Part shown: piece after piece, positions 33,835 to 40,529 of the stretch
Numbering within the stretch: the first letter of the stretch is position 1
How the letters are laid out: every line of letters begins with the position of its first letter
Assembly: GCA_947575275.1 (NCBI GenBank)
Contig: CANPMS010000018.1
Span: 1-40,529, forward strand
Origin: an uncultured Clostridium sp.
GTDB taxonomy: Bacteria; Bacillota; Clostridia; Lachnospirales; Lachnospiraceae
Direction: 5' to 3'
DNA: 40,529 bases
Notes under the pieces: model-generated
What the model was told of the DNA's origin: nothing
Seen by the model: only the letters and a program-made list of their open reading frames with translations
The model's database searches: none
Program-made: the position numbers and the translations under genes

Positions 33835-35003
33835 GGAATCCGCTAAATAAAAAGATTGCTACGATTCCGCCTTCTGGAATCCGCAAATTTTTTGATATTG
33901 TAAGTGAGATGAAGGAAGCCATTTCTCTGGGTGTAGGTGAACCGGATTTTGATACGCCATGGCACATCCGGGAGGAGGGCATTTATTCTCTTGAGAAGGG
34001 ACGCACATTCTATACGGCGAATGCAGGCTTAAAAGATCTTCGCACAGAAATACATAATTATCTGCAGCGCAGATGCAATGTAAGTTATAATCCTGATACG
34101 GAAATTCTGGTTACGGTGGGCGGAAGTGAGGCGATTGATATTGCCATGCGCGCCATGCTGGATCCGGGGGATGAGGTTTTGGTGCCTCAGCCCAGTTTTG
34201 TGTCTTATGTTCCCTGTGCGGTGCTGGCCGGAGGGGTAGCGGTTCCTATTGAGCTGGAGGAGAAGGATCAATTCCGCCTGACGCCGGAGAAGCTTTTGGA
34301 GAAAATCACTCCCAGAACGAAAATCTTAGTTTTGCCTTTCCCAAACAATCCCACTGGCGCTATTATGACCCGGGAGGATTTGGAGCCGATTGCGAAGATT
34401 GTGGAGGAGCATGATTTGTTCATACTCTCTGATGAGATTTATTCAGAGCTGACTTATGGAAGTGAGGAGCATGTATCTATCGCGTCTTTACCAGGCATGT
34501 GGGAGCGGACAGTACTGATTAATGGTTTTTCCAAAGCGTTTGCCATGACCGGCTGGCGTCTGGGTTATGCCTGTGCTCCTGCTGTCATTCTGAAGGAAAT
34601 GTTGAAAATCCATCAATTTGCCATTATGTGTGCGCCTACTACCAGCCAGTATGCGGCGATTGACGCTATGAAAAACAGTGATGATGATGTGAAGATGATG
34701 CGGGAATCCTATGATCAAAGGCGGCGGTATCTGCTCCATGCGTTTGAAGAGATAGGGCTGGAGTGCTTTGAACCACTGGGAGCGTTTTATATGTTCCCGA
34801 GCATTAAGCGTTTTGGTATGACGTCTGATGAGTTTGCCACCAGACTTCTGAATGAGGAGCAGGTTGCAGTTGTTCCGGGAACAGCGTTTGGTGATTCCGG
34901 TGAGGGATTTTTGCGGGTGTCTTACGCGTATTCTCTGGACAATTTAAAGAAGGCTTTGGGACGAATTGAGCGGTTTGTGAACCGTTTGGATGGAAAAGAG
35001 TAA
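33831..35003 (+). CDS. Class I/II PLP-dependent aminotransferase
   Basis: The 390-residue protein shows the fold-type I pattern: AISLGVGEPDFDTP at the N-terminus, PNNPTGAIM, LSDEIYSELTYG, and the PLP lysine Lys235 in INGFSKAFAMTGWRLGYA. It is close to aromatic/aspartate aminotransferases of the Ib subgroup. Translational overlap with an Lrp/AsnC gene is a recurrent pair in Lachnospiraceae. The amino-acid substrate cannot be read from sequence alone. A terminator follows. Confidence 0.92.
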   Translation: MRNPLNKKIATIPPSGIRKFFDIVSEMKEAISLGVGEPDFDTPWHIREEGIYSLEKGRTFYTANAGLKDLRTEIHNYLQRRCNVSYNPDTEILVTVGGSEAIDIAMRAMLDPGDEVLVPQPSFVSYVPCAVLAGGVAVPIELEEKDQFRLTPEKLLEKITPRTKILVLPFPNNPTGAIMTREDLEPIAKIVEEHDLFILSDEIYSELTYGSEEHVSIASLPGMWERTVLINGFSKAFAMTGWRLGYACAPAVILKEMLKIHQFAIMCAPTTSQYAAIDAMKNSDDDVKMMRESYDQRRRYLLHAFEEIGLECFEPLGAFYMFPSIKRFGMTSDEFATRLLNEEQVAVVPGTAFGDSGEGFLRVSYAYSLDNLKKALGRIERFVNRLDGKE

Positions 35004-35010
35004 AAATTAG

Positions 35011-35038
35011 GGTCCGGCAGGTACGCTGGACCTTTTTT
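35011..35038 (+). terminator. Terminator after the aminotransferase
   Basis: GGTCCGGC (35011-35018) pairs with GCTGGACC (35025-35032) including one G-T, followed by six T residues. The trmL ribosome site starts immediately after. Confidence 0.8.
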
Positions 35039-35050
35039 GGAGGAATGCCA

Positions 35051-35551
35051 ATGAATGTTGTGCTTTATGAGCCTGAGATGCCGCTCAATACGGGGAACAT
35101 CGGGCGAACCTGTGTGGCTACGGGCACCCGTCTTCACCTGATTGAGCCGCTGGGATTTAAATTGAATGAGAAGGCAGTCCGTCGGGCAGGTTTGGATTAT
35201 TGGGATAAGCTTGATGTGACGGTGTATTGTGATTTTCAGGATTTTCTGGACAGAAACCCGGGGGCGAAGCTTTATATGGCAACCACCAAAGCGCCGAAAG
35301 TTTATACTGATATTTCCTATGAGCCGGACTGTTATTTAATGTTTGGCAGGGAAAGTGCCGGGATTCCAGAGGAAATTTTGGTGGAACATCAGGAAACCTG
35401 CATTCGTATTCCTATGTGGGGGGATATCCGCTCCCTTAATCTGGCTAATTCTGTGGCAATCGTACTGTATGAGGCGTTGCGTCAGAATGGGTTTGGGCAT
35501 ATGACTATGGAGGGACAGCTTCACTGGCTTCAGTGGAAGCAGAAGACCTGA
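35051..35551 (+). CDS. trmL: tRNA (cytidine(34)-2'-O)-methyltransferase TrmL
   Basis: GGAGG (35039-35043) gives 7-base spacing to ATG 35051 and only one base to ATG 35045, so I start at 35051 (166 residues, MNVVLYEPEMPLNTGNIGRT). SPOUT knot motifs LMFGRESAGIPEEIL and IPMWGDIRSLNLANSVAIVL are intact. TrmL methylates the wobble ribose of certain tRNA-Leu using S-adenosylmethionine. It directly follows a terminator and lacks a clear promoter, so read-through may be needed. Confidence 0.93.
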   Translation: MNVVLYEPEMPLNTGNIGRTCVATGTRLHLIEPLGFKLNEKAVRRAGLDYWDKLDVTVYCDFQDFLDRNPGAKLYMATTKAPKVYTDISYEPDCYLMFGRESAGIPEEILVEHQETCIRIPMWGDIRSLNLANSVAIVLYEALRQNGFGHMTMEGQLHWLQWKQKT

Positions 35552-35587
35552 TATGAGGTGATTTGCAAAATAAATGATAAAAAGTAC

Positions 35588-35616
35588 TTGCAAAATTAGT
35601 TAGCATATGCTAATAT
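35588..35616 (+). promoter_or_regulatory. Orphan promoter overlapping a palindrome
   Basis: TTGCAA (35588-35593) and TAATAT (35611-35616) have a 17-bp spacer. No protein gene follows before the terminator at 35709. Confidence 0.65.
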
Positions 35617-35646
35617 ACATGTAGTTAGTGATAACTAACTACATGT
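35600..35646. promoter_or_regulatory. Two palindromic operators sharing an AGTTAG half-site
   Basis: TTAGCATATGCTAA (35600-35613) is a perfect 14-bp palindrome over the spacer and minus-10. ACATGTAGTTAGT (35617-35629) and its exact reverse complement (35634-35646) form a 13-bp inverted repeat around the expected start site, separated by GATA. Repressor sites in such positions block initiation. DtxR/MntR- and MarR-type proteins use comparable AT-rich inverted repeats; the actual regulator is not identified. Confidence 0.6.
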
Positions 35647-35749
35647 GAACATTCTATACATTTCGTTTTGCCGCATCTGACCAGTGCGGTAAACAACTCA
35701 ACTCCTATGAGTTAAGAACCTGGCAATTTGCTGGGTTTTTAACTTTTTT
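35623..35749 (+). ncRNA. Candidate regulated small RNA
   Basis: The orphan promoter should start near 35623, and the strong terminator ends near 35749, giving about 127 nt. No frame with a start and ribosome site fits. Predicted parts: a 5' hairpin GTTAGT/ACTAAC from the operator, an 8-bp hairpin TTGCCGCA/TGCGGTAA (about 35672-35696), a C-rich unpaired stretch with ACTCCT that could meet Shine-Dalgarno sequences, and the terminator. AACTC (before CTAT) can also pair with GAGTT at the terminator base. Confidence 0.4.
35709..35749 (+). terminator. Strong terminator with 15-bp stem
   Basis: GTTAAGAACCTGGCA (35711-35725) pairs with TGCTGGGTTTTTAAC (35729-35743), including G-U pairs, loop ATT, followed by six T residues. 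Repeat copy 3 begins two bases later. Confidence 0.88.
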
Positions 35750-35750
35750 G

Positions 35751-35872
35751 CTTTATAGGAAATTGCGTCCTATAAAGCAAAACCCTCGGGGGGATGCGCA
35801 CTTCGCACCCAGGGAAAATGGTTGCTGCGGCAACCGCGCTCCGGCGCGAGAGTCCGGCAAGACTGACTCTTT
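35751..35872 (+). repeat. 122-nt structured repeat, copy 3
   Basis: It is the same length as copies 1 and 2, with 11 mismatches to copy 1 and 13 to copy 2 by my count. The first hairpin is perfect (CTTTATAGGA/TCCTATAAAG), the third is the best formed of the three (GGTTGC-TGCG-GCAACC), and the fourth is intact (CGCGC/GCGCG). The final hairpin is damaged: only AGAGTC/GACTCT remain paired. It lies between the small-RNA terminator and the histidine kinase promoter. Confidence 0.92.
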
Positions 35873-35909
35873 ATTATTTAAAAACTCAATAAACGGAAAA
35901 GACAAAATA

Positions 35910-35938
35910 TTGCTCGATTTCTTTGAATGGTGTATAAT
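35910..35938 (+). promoter_or_regulatory. Promoter of the histidine kinase gene
   Basis: TTGCTC (35910-35915) and a perfect TATAAT (35933-35938) have a 17-bp spacer, 44 bp before the start codon. Confidence 0.75.
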
Positions 35939-35982
35939 GGAAAAAGACAGACCGTCTGCAGAGGCGGATGGTGAGGTGGTTT

Positions 35983-37389
35983 ATGAAACATTCTCTCTAT
36001 TATAAATTTGTCCTGGGGTATCTGGTGTTCGGACTTTTGGGCTTTATGGCAATCGCCACTGTTTCTGAAAGACTGATGAATGCTTATTTGGTAGAGGAGC
36101 GTGCAGAGGCAATGTATGATGAGGCAAATCTGATTGCATCATCATACAGCAGCGTGTACCAGGGAGAAAAGCAGGATTTGAGTTATGCGTATCCGCAGCT
36201 CCGGGCGGTGGCGGAATTTGTGAAAGCGGAAATATGGGTGGTGAACCGACAGGGTATGGTGGTTGTAGACAGTGTCCTTTCCGCCCGTTCAGGTACGGTG
36301 ATTGAAGGATTTGACCCCACGGCAACCGGGAATAAATCTTACAGTATCGGTAATTATTATGGGCAGTTTCCCTACGAGGTACTGAGTGTATCTGCCCCTA
36401 TTACGGGCAATTACAATACTTATGGCTATGTGCTTGTTCACCTTCCCGTATCTCAGATTTGGAATGTGGGTAATAATAGTGTGAATGTGGTTTACATTTC
36501 AGCAGCGATTATTTTTGTATTGTCTTTGATTATTCTTCTTGTATTCACAAAAACAGTGTATTTTCCGCTGAAGAAGATTACTGAGGGGGCAAATGAATAT
36601 GCGGCTGGAAATCTTGAGTATCATATTGAACTGAACAGCCGTGATGAGATGGGGTATCTGGCTGCGACGCTGAATTATATGTCCGATGAGTTAAACAAGA
36701 TGGAAGAATATCAGAGGAATTTTATTGCCAATGTTTCCCATGACTTTCGCTCTCCGCTGACGTCGATTAAGGGGTATCTGGAGGCGATTATCGATGGGAC
36801 AATTCCACCAGAGATGTATGAGAAATATTTAACTCGTGTTATAACGGAGACCGACCGTTTGACAAAATTGACTCAGGGGATGTTGACCTTAAACTCCCTG
36901 GATAGTAAGGGGTATCTTTCCCGAAGCAATTTTGACATCAACCGGGTGATTAAGGATACAGCCGCGTCTTTTGAGGGAACCTGCGATGGGAAGAATATTA
37001 ATTTTGAGCTAACGTTTTCGGATACCATCCAGTTGGTGTATGCAGATATGGGCAGGATTCAGCAGGTGCTCTATAATCTGATTGACAATGCCATCAAGTT
37101 CAGTCACCCTAACTCAACAATTTATATTCAAGCCCGCATACGAAATGAGAAAATTTTTGTGTCGGTCAAGGATACAGGGGCGGGCATTCCCAAGGAAAGT
37201 GTGAAAAAGATTTGGGAGCGCTTCTACAAGTCTGACCAATCCCGCGGCAAGGATAAAAAGGGAACCGGGCTGGGGCTTGCAATCGTAAAGGAGATTATCC
37301 AGGCACATGGAGAAAACATTGATGTTATCAGTACGGAGGACGTGGGAACAGAGTTTATCTTTTCTCTGCCCCGTGGAGTAAACTTGTAA
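35983..37389 (+). CDS. Sensor histidine kinase without adjacent response regulator
   Basis: ATG 35983 follows GAGGTGG (35973-35979) and gives 468 residues; ATG 35968 is possible. Two membrane helices (about 10-32 and 165-190) enclose an extracellular sensor domain of about 130 residues. HAMP, HisKA with His253 (NVSHDFRSPLTSIKGY), the N box (NLIDNAIKFS), and G1/G2 boxes (DTGAGIP, GTGLGLAIV) follow. The kinase is complete. Usually a response regulator gene precedes such a kinase; here the upstream gene-free region and repeat copy 3 take that place. The gap to the next gene is 10 bases, so the two may be co-expressed. Confidence 0.92.
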   Translation: MKHSLYYKFVLGYLVFGLLGFMAIATVSERLMNAYLVEERAEAMYDEANLIASSYSSVYQGEKQDLSYAYPQLRAVAEFVKAEIWVVNRQGMVVVDSVLSARSGTVIEGFDPTATGNKSYSIGNYYGQFPYEVLSVSAPITGNYNTYGYVLVHLPVSQIWNVGNNSVNVVYISAAIIFVLSLIILLVFTKTVYFPLKKITEGANEYAAGNLEYHIELNSRDEMGYLAATLNYMSDELNKMEEYQRNFIANVSHDFRSPLTSIKGYLEAIIDGTIPPEMYEKYLTRVITETDRLTKLTQGMLTLNSLDSKGYLSRSNFDINRVIKDTAASFEGTCDGKNINFELTFSDTIQLVYADMGRIQQVLYNLIDNAIKFSHPNSTIYIQARIRNEKIFVSVKDTGAGIPKESVKKIWERFYKSDQSRGKDKKGTGLGLAIVKEIIQAHGENIDVISTEDVGTEFIFSLPRGVNL

Positions 37390-37399
37390 AGGAGGGATT

Positions 37400-38455
37400 A
37401 TGATGAGAAAGGGAAGACGGTTAAAATGTGCAGTTGGATGTTTAGTGACTGTTTTTGCGCTGATATTGTCTGTGGGAGGTGTGCTGGCAGCGGAGGACAG
37501 AACGCCTATTGAGGAAATCAATTTGATAGTAGACTCCACCATTGAGGCTGGGAACAGCAAAGGCAGAGTTTCTGTGACAACGAGCGACAGCTCCTATCGG
37601 GTAGGTTCAGTACAAATACTGAATAATAATGATGACTGGCAGGGAGGTATGACTCCTCGGGCAGAGGTAATGCTTTATGCCCATAACGGTTACTATTTTG
37701 GCAGCTCTGCCAAAAAGGTGTTTCATTTTTCCGGTGATGATGCGGCCTATGTGACGGCGCGCCGTGAAGATGACAGGACAGCCATAGCTCTTACTATTAA
37801 GCTGGACAAACTGGATAACGGTGATTTATCTATTGATGGCGCTTCCTGGAACGGAGATGATGGGACAGTTCTTTGGAATGAGAATCCAAGGGCAAAGTAT
37901 TATCAGGTGAAGCTGTATCGGGATAATACATCTGTGATGGGAATTCGCACTACTTACGAGGCGTATTATAATTTTGCAGGGTATATTACCCGCCAGGGTA
38001 ATTATTATTTTACTGTTCGGGCCGTAGGAAGCGGATCTGAGAAAGGTGATTGGAGCAGCTCTGATTCATGGTATGTGTCTGCCAGAGAGGCAAATAACAT
38101 AAGTGATAGGTATAATAGCAAACCGGACGGAGGTTCCGGAAGCGGCGGACCGGGTGTAAGCCGGGCAGCGAAGGACAGTCATGAATCTGGAGCAATTACC
38201 TCTACCGGGGGCAACCACTGGTGCGAAGATCAGGGGGGACGCTGGTATCAGTATTCTGACGGCAGTTATCCTGTGGACTGCTGGGTGCTGATTGATAACA
38301 AGTACTACTGCTTTGGCCAGAATGGTTATATTCGCTGTGGTTGGATTGAGTGGGGAGGAAAATGGTACTATACTGGAGCAGACGGTATTATGCTGGTAAA
38401 TGCCAGAACACCCGATAATTATTTTGTGGGCGGCGATGGTGCATGGATTCCGTAA
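37400..38455 (+). CDS. Secreted cell-wall-binding-repeat protein
   Basis: AAGGAGGG precedes two tandem ATGs (37400 and 37403). The 351-residue product has a signal peptide (cleavage after VLAAE), an N-terminal beta domain (SSYRVGSVQILNNNDDWQGG), a middle fibronectin-like region (AKYYQVKLYRDNTSVMGIRT), a Gly/Ser linker, and two or three choline-binding-type repeats (GGRWYQYSDGSYPVDCWVLI, GKWYYTGADGIM). It should attach to wall teichoic acid or related polymers. The neighbour histidine kinase may control it. A terminator is not clear after it. Confidence 0.82.
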   Translation: MMRKGRRLKCAVGCLVTVFALILSVGGVLAAEDRTPIEEINLIVDSTIEAGNSKGRVSVTTSDSSYRVGSVQILNNNDDWQGGMTPRAEVMLYAHNGYYFGSSAKKVFHFSGDDAAYVTARREDDRTAIALTIKLDKLDNGDLSIDGASWNGDDGTVLWNENPRAKYYQVKLYRDNTSVMGIRTTYEAYYNFAGYITRQGNYYFTVRAVGSGSEKGDWSSSDSWYVSAREANNISDRYNSKPDGGSGSGGPGVSRAAKDSHESGAITSTGGNHWCEDQGGRWYQYSDGSYPVDCWVLIDNKYYCFGQNGYIRCGWIEWGGKWYYTGADGIMLVNARTPDNYFVGGDGAWIP

Positions 38456-38482
38456 GAAAGTCTGAGAAGAAGACGAAGCACA

Positions 38483-38511
38483 TTGACAAAAAACTATCAA
38501 AATGATACACT
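38483..38511 (+). promoter_or_regulatory. Promoter of the flavin reductase gene
   Basis: TTGACA (38483-38488) and TACACT (38506-38511) have a 17-bp spacer. Confidence 0.7.
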
Positions 38512-38577
38512 ATTGTTGATACTACAAGACGAATTGGATATTGAGCCTTTAATATTCATCAATGGGAGGGAAGAGTA

Positions 38578-40413
38578 ATGAAAAAATCAGGTAAGAAATT
38601 GGCTTCTGCGGTGATGGCAGCTGTTATGGCATTGTCACTGGCAGCTTGTGGCAGCAAGCAGGCTGATGTGACGACTGCAGCACAGACTGTGACAGAAGAG
38701 CCTGCGACTGTGGAAGAAATCGCGGAGGCGGATACACAGCAGGCGGATATTGTAATTATAGGCGCAGGCGGTGCAGGAATGACCGCGGCAATTCAGGCAG
38801 TGCAGGATGGTGCAACTGATGTGGTTATTTTGGAGAAGATGCCGATTACAGGCGGTAATACTACTCGTTCCACCGGTGGTCTGAATGCGTGCGGAACCGG
38901 GTATCAGGATGAGGAAGGCATTGAAGACTCCGTAGAGCTGTTTGTAGAGGACACAATGAAGGGCGGCAAGGAGTTAAATGACAAGGAACTGGTTACCGTT
39001 ATGGCGGAGAATTCTGCGGATGCAGTTGACTGGGTGAATGAGATTGGCGGAGATCTGAGTGTGGTCGGTATGTTTGGCGGCGCCAGCGTAAAGCGTATCC
39101 ATAGACCAACCGATACCTCTTCCGTTGGGCCGATGCTGGTAAAGGCGCTGAATAATAAGGTGGCAGAACTGGGGATTCCGGTTCTTCTGGAAACAAAAGC
39201 AGAGAAAATCCTGGTGGGCGACAATGGCGCAGTAAAGGGCGTGGTTGCTACCGATAAGGATGGAAATGAGATGACGATAGAGTGTACTGCTGTTATTCTC
39301 GCCACTGGAGGTTTCGGATCAAACTCTGATATGGTGGTTGAGTATAAGGCGGATCTGGAAGGTTTCTGCACCACAAATCATGCAGGAGCAACCGGTGACG
39401 GTATTACTATGGCTAAAGAGCTGGGAGCTGCATTCGCAGACATGGAACAGATTCAGACTCACCCGACTGTAAATCCGGAAAACCAGACCATGTACACAGA
39501 GGGAGTGCGCGGTAATGGTGCAATCCTGGTGAACAAGGAAGGCAAACGCTTTGTGGATGAGCTGGGAACCCGTGACGTGGTGTCTGCGGCAATTCTGGAG
39601 CAGACCGACAGCCAGTGCTATCTTGTATTTGATCAGGCTGTGAGAGACAGCTTAAAAGCAATCGAGTCCTATGTTAATGCAGGTATTGTGACTGAGGCGG
39701 ATACGCCGGAGGAATTGGGAGCTGCAATTGGTATCGATGGTGCAGCGCTGGCTGAGACTTTAGAAACCTACGCAGCTTATCAGGCAGCAGGTAAGGATGA
39801 TGAGTTCGGGCGTGAGAGTATGGAGCTTCCGCTTGATCAGCCGAAATTTTATGCAGCTTTGTGTGCTCCGGCAATCCATCATACCATGGGTGGTGTAAAG
39901 ATTAATACTGGTTCTGAAGTGCTGAAAGAGGACGGCTCTGTAATTCCTGGTCTGTTTGCAGCAGGCGAGGTGACCGGAGGTATTCACGGAGGAAACCGCC
40001 TGGGTGGCAATGCAGTGACAGATATTGTTGTATTCGGCCGTATCGCAGGTACTGCTGCAGAGGCTTATGTGCAGGCAAACGGCGGTCATACTGAGGCCGA
40101 GATTACGGTAGCGGAAGAAACCGCAGCGGTAGCTGAGGCTGCAGGTAATTTTAAGGATGGTGTCTATGAGGGCACTGGTAAGGGAAATAACGGTGACATT
40201 GTTGTTGAGGTTAAGGTTGAGGGTGGTAATATTACTGAAATTACCTTAAAAGAACATGGTGAGACCGAGGGAATCTTTGAGGCTGCTGAGAAAGGTGTTA
40301 TTGCTGATATAATTAAAACTCAGAGCGCTGAGGTTGATTCGGTATCCGGAGCAACAAATACCAGTAAAGGCATTAAGGAGGCTGTGAATAATGCGCTTGC
40401 TGAGGCAAAATAA
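38578..40413 (+). CDS. Lipoprotein fumarate-reductase-like flavoprotein with covalent-FMN domain
   Basis: The 611-residue protein has a lipoprotein signal with lipobox LAAC (Cys24), an acidic linker, and the FAD domain of the fumarate/urocanate reductase superfamily (DIVIIGAGGAGMTAAIQAVQ, GGNTTRSTGG, GNGAILVNKEGKRFVDELGT, HHTMGGVKINT, GGIHGGNRLGGNAV). A C-terminal FMN-binding domain (about 520-611) carries DSVSGATNTS, where Thr593 is the expected site of phosphoester-linked FMN made by ApbE. The protein should sit on the outer face of the membrane and pass electrons from FMN to FAD to an acceptor. The acceptor is unknown; fumarate, urocanate, cinnamate-type acids are precedents. No ApbE or electron-donor gene is in the window. 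Confidence 0.9.
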   Translation: MKKSGKKLASAVMAAVMALSLAACGSKQADVTTAAQTVTEEPATVEEIAEADTQQADIVIIGAGGAGMTAAIQAVQDGATDVVILEKMPITGGNTTRSTGGLNACGTGYQDEEGIEDSVELFVEDTMKGGKELNDKELVTVMAENSADAVDWVNEIGGDLSVVGMFGGASVKRIHRPTDTSSVGPMLVKALNNKVAELGIPVLLETKAEKILVGDNGAVKGVVATDKDGNEMTIECTAVILATGGFGSNSDMVVEYKADLEGFCTTNHAGATGDGITMAKELGAAFADMEQIQTHPTVNPENQTMYTEGVRGNGAILVNKEGKRFVDELGTRDVVSAAILEQTDSQCYLVFDQAVRDSLKAIESYVNAGIVTEADTPEELGAAIGIDGAALAETLETYAAYQAAGKDDEFGRESMELPLDQPKFYAALCAPAIHHTMGGVKINTGSEVLKEDGSVIPGLFAAGEVTGGIHGGNRLGGNAVTDIVVFGRIAGTAAEAYVQANGGHTEAEITVAEETAAVAEAAGNFKDGVYEGTGKGNNGDIVVEVKVEGGNITEITLKEHGETEGIFEAAEKGVIADIIKTQSAEVDSVSGATNTSKGIKEAVNNALAEAK

Positions 40414-40430
40414 AATGGTTATATGAGTGA

Positions 40431-40475
40431 AAATACCCCTGTTCCGCATTTGCGGGACAGGGGTATTTTGTTTTA
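40431..40475 (+). terminator. Terminator of the flavin reductase gene
   Basis: AAATACCCCTGTTCCGC (40431-40447) pairs with GCGGGACAGGGGTATTT (40452-40468) with one G-T pair, then TTGTTTTATTT. Confidence 0.9.
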
Positions 40476-40529
40476 TTTATATAATCCGCCTTTCTACGAA
40501 AGGCACCGATGGAGTTATGAAACCCGTTA
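40476..40529. other. Window edge, no gene called
   Basis: The last 54 bases hold a small hairpin (GCCTTTC-TAC-GAAAGGC, near 40488-40504) and no reading frame with a ribosome site. It may be the leader of a gene outside the window. Confidence 0.3.

Noticed and set aside
35748..36005. Open frame of 85 codons running from repeat copy 3 into the kinase leader
   Set aside because: It is a translation of the repeat hairpins without a ribosome site, and copies 1 and 2 do not keep a comparable start or end.
1..40529. CRISPR array, prophage or insertion sequence
   Set aside because: No regularly spaced repeats, transposase, integrase or phage structural gene was found; the only multi-copy element is the 122-nt repeat.

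Overview
The window looks like chromosomal DNA of a spore-forming, anaerobic, low-to-moderate GC member of the Clostridia, most likely Lachnospiraceae (Clostridium cluster XIVa). The reasons are strong AGGAGG ribosome binding sites, sigma-A promoters with 17-bp spacers, pyruvate formate-lyase with a 2[4Fe-4S] ferredoxin, spore cortex enzymes (LysM-GH18, CwlD), a tandem Spo0A-box pair, and families common in this group (DUF4317, DUF6612, DUF1858, DUF951, DUF5722, VanW/G5). I see no phage, insertion sequence or CRISPR array. Taxonomy is inference, because no search could be run.

Layout. 1-2340: a secreted DUF5722 glycosidase-like protein and a tRNA operon (Asn-Glu-Cys) with its own promoter and terminator. 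2340-7673: a LysM-GH18 spore hydrolase whose start lies in a perfect 15-bp inverted repeat, then two GNAT-fold proteins, a sirtuin, an aldo/keto reductase and DUF951. 7695-8976: rpsF-ssb-rpsR, followed by a decayed LysR gene. 9492-11498: a secreted DUF6612 protein and a convergent DUF4317 protein. 11618-15686: gdpP-rplI-dnaB. 15689-17613: two copies of a 122-nt structured repeat around a MerR-like gene and a class I glutamine amidotransferase-like gene. 17624-21356: leftward pflB, a separate glycyl-radical domain gene, pflA and ferredoxin, with divergent DUF1858. 21434-24841: mecA, then a divergent kinase/ParA-like cluster under tandem Spo0A boxes. 25033-28500: a GH18/SH3 protein, CwlD, and FMN-riboswitch-controlled ribU. 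28598-35551: housekeeping and envelope genes (Sua5, dCMP deaminase, exonuclease, a 35-residue membrane protein, VanW/G5, AIRS-C, Lrp/AsnC, aminotransferase, TrmL). 35552-35982: no protein gene, but a promoter with two palindromic operators, a probable small RNA, and repeat copy 3. 35983-40475: an orphan histidine kinase, a cell-wall-binding-repeat protein, and a lipoprotein flavin reductase with a covalent-FMN domain.

Best candidates for new biology: (a) a 122-nt, gap-free, multi-hairpin repeat in three copies, each directly after an intrinsic terminator; (b) an orphan operator-controlled small RNA at 35588-35749; (c) a Spo0A-box-controlled cluster with a kinase fused to a lysine-less P-loop ATPase-like domain, a paralogous stand-alone copy, and an apparent ATA start; (d) pyruvate formate-lyase split into a core and an independently translated glycyl-radical subunit.
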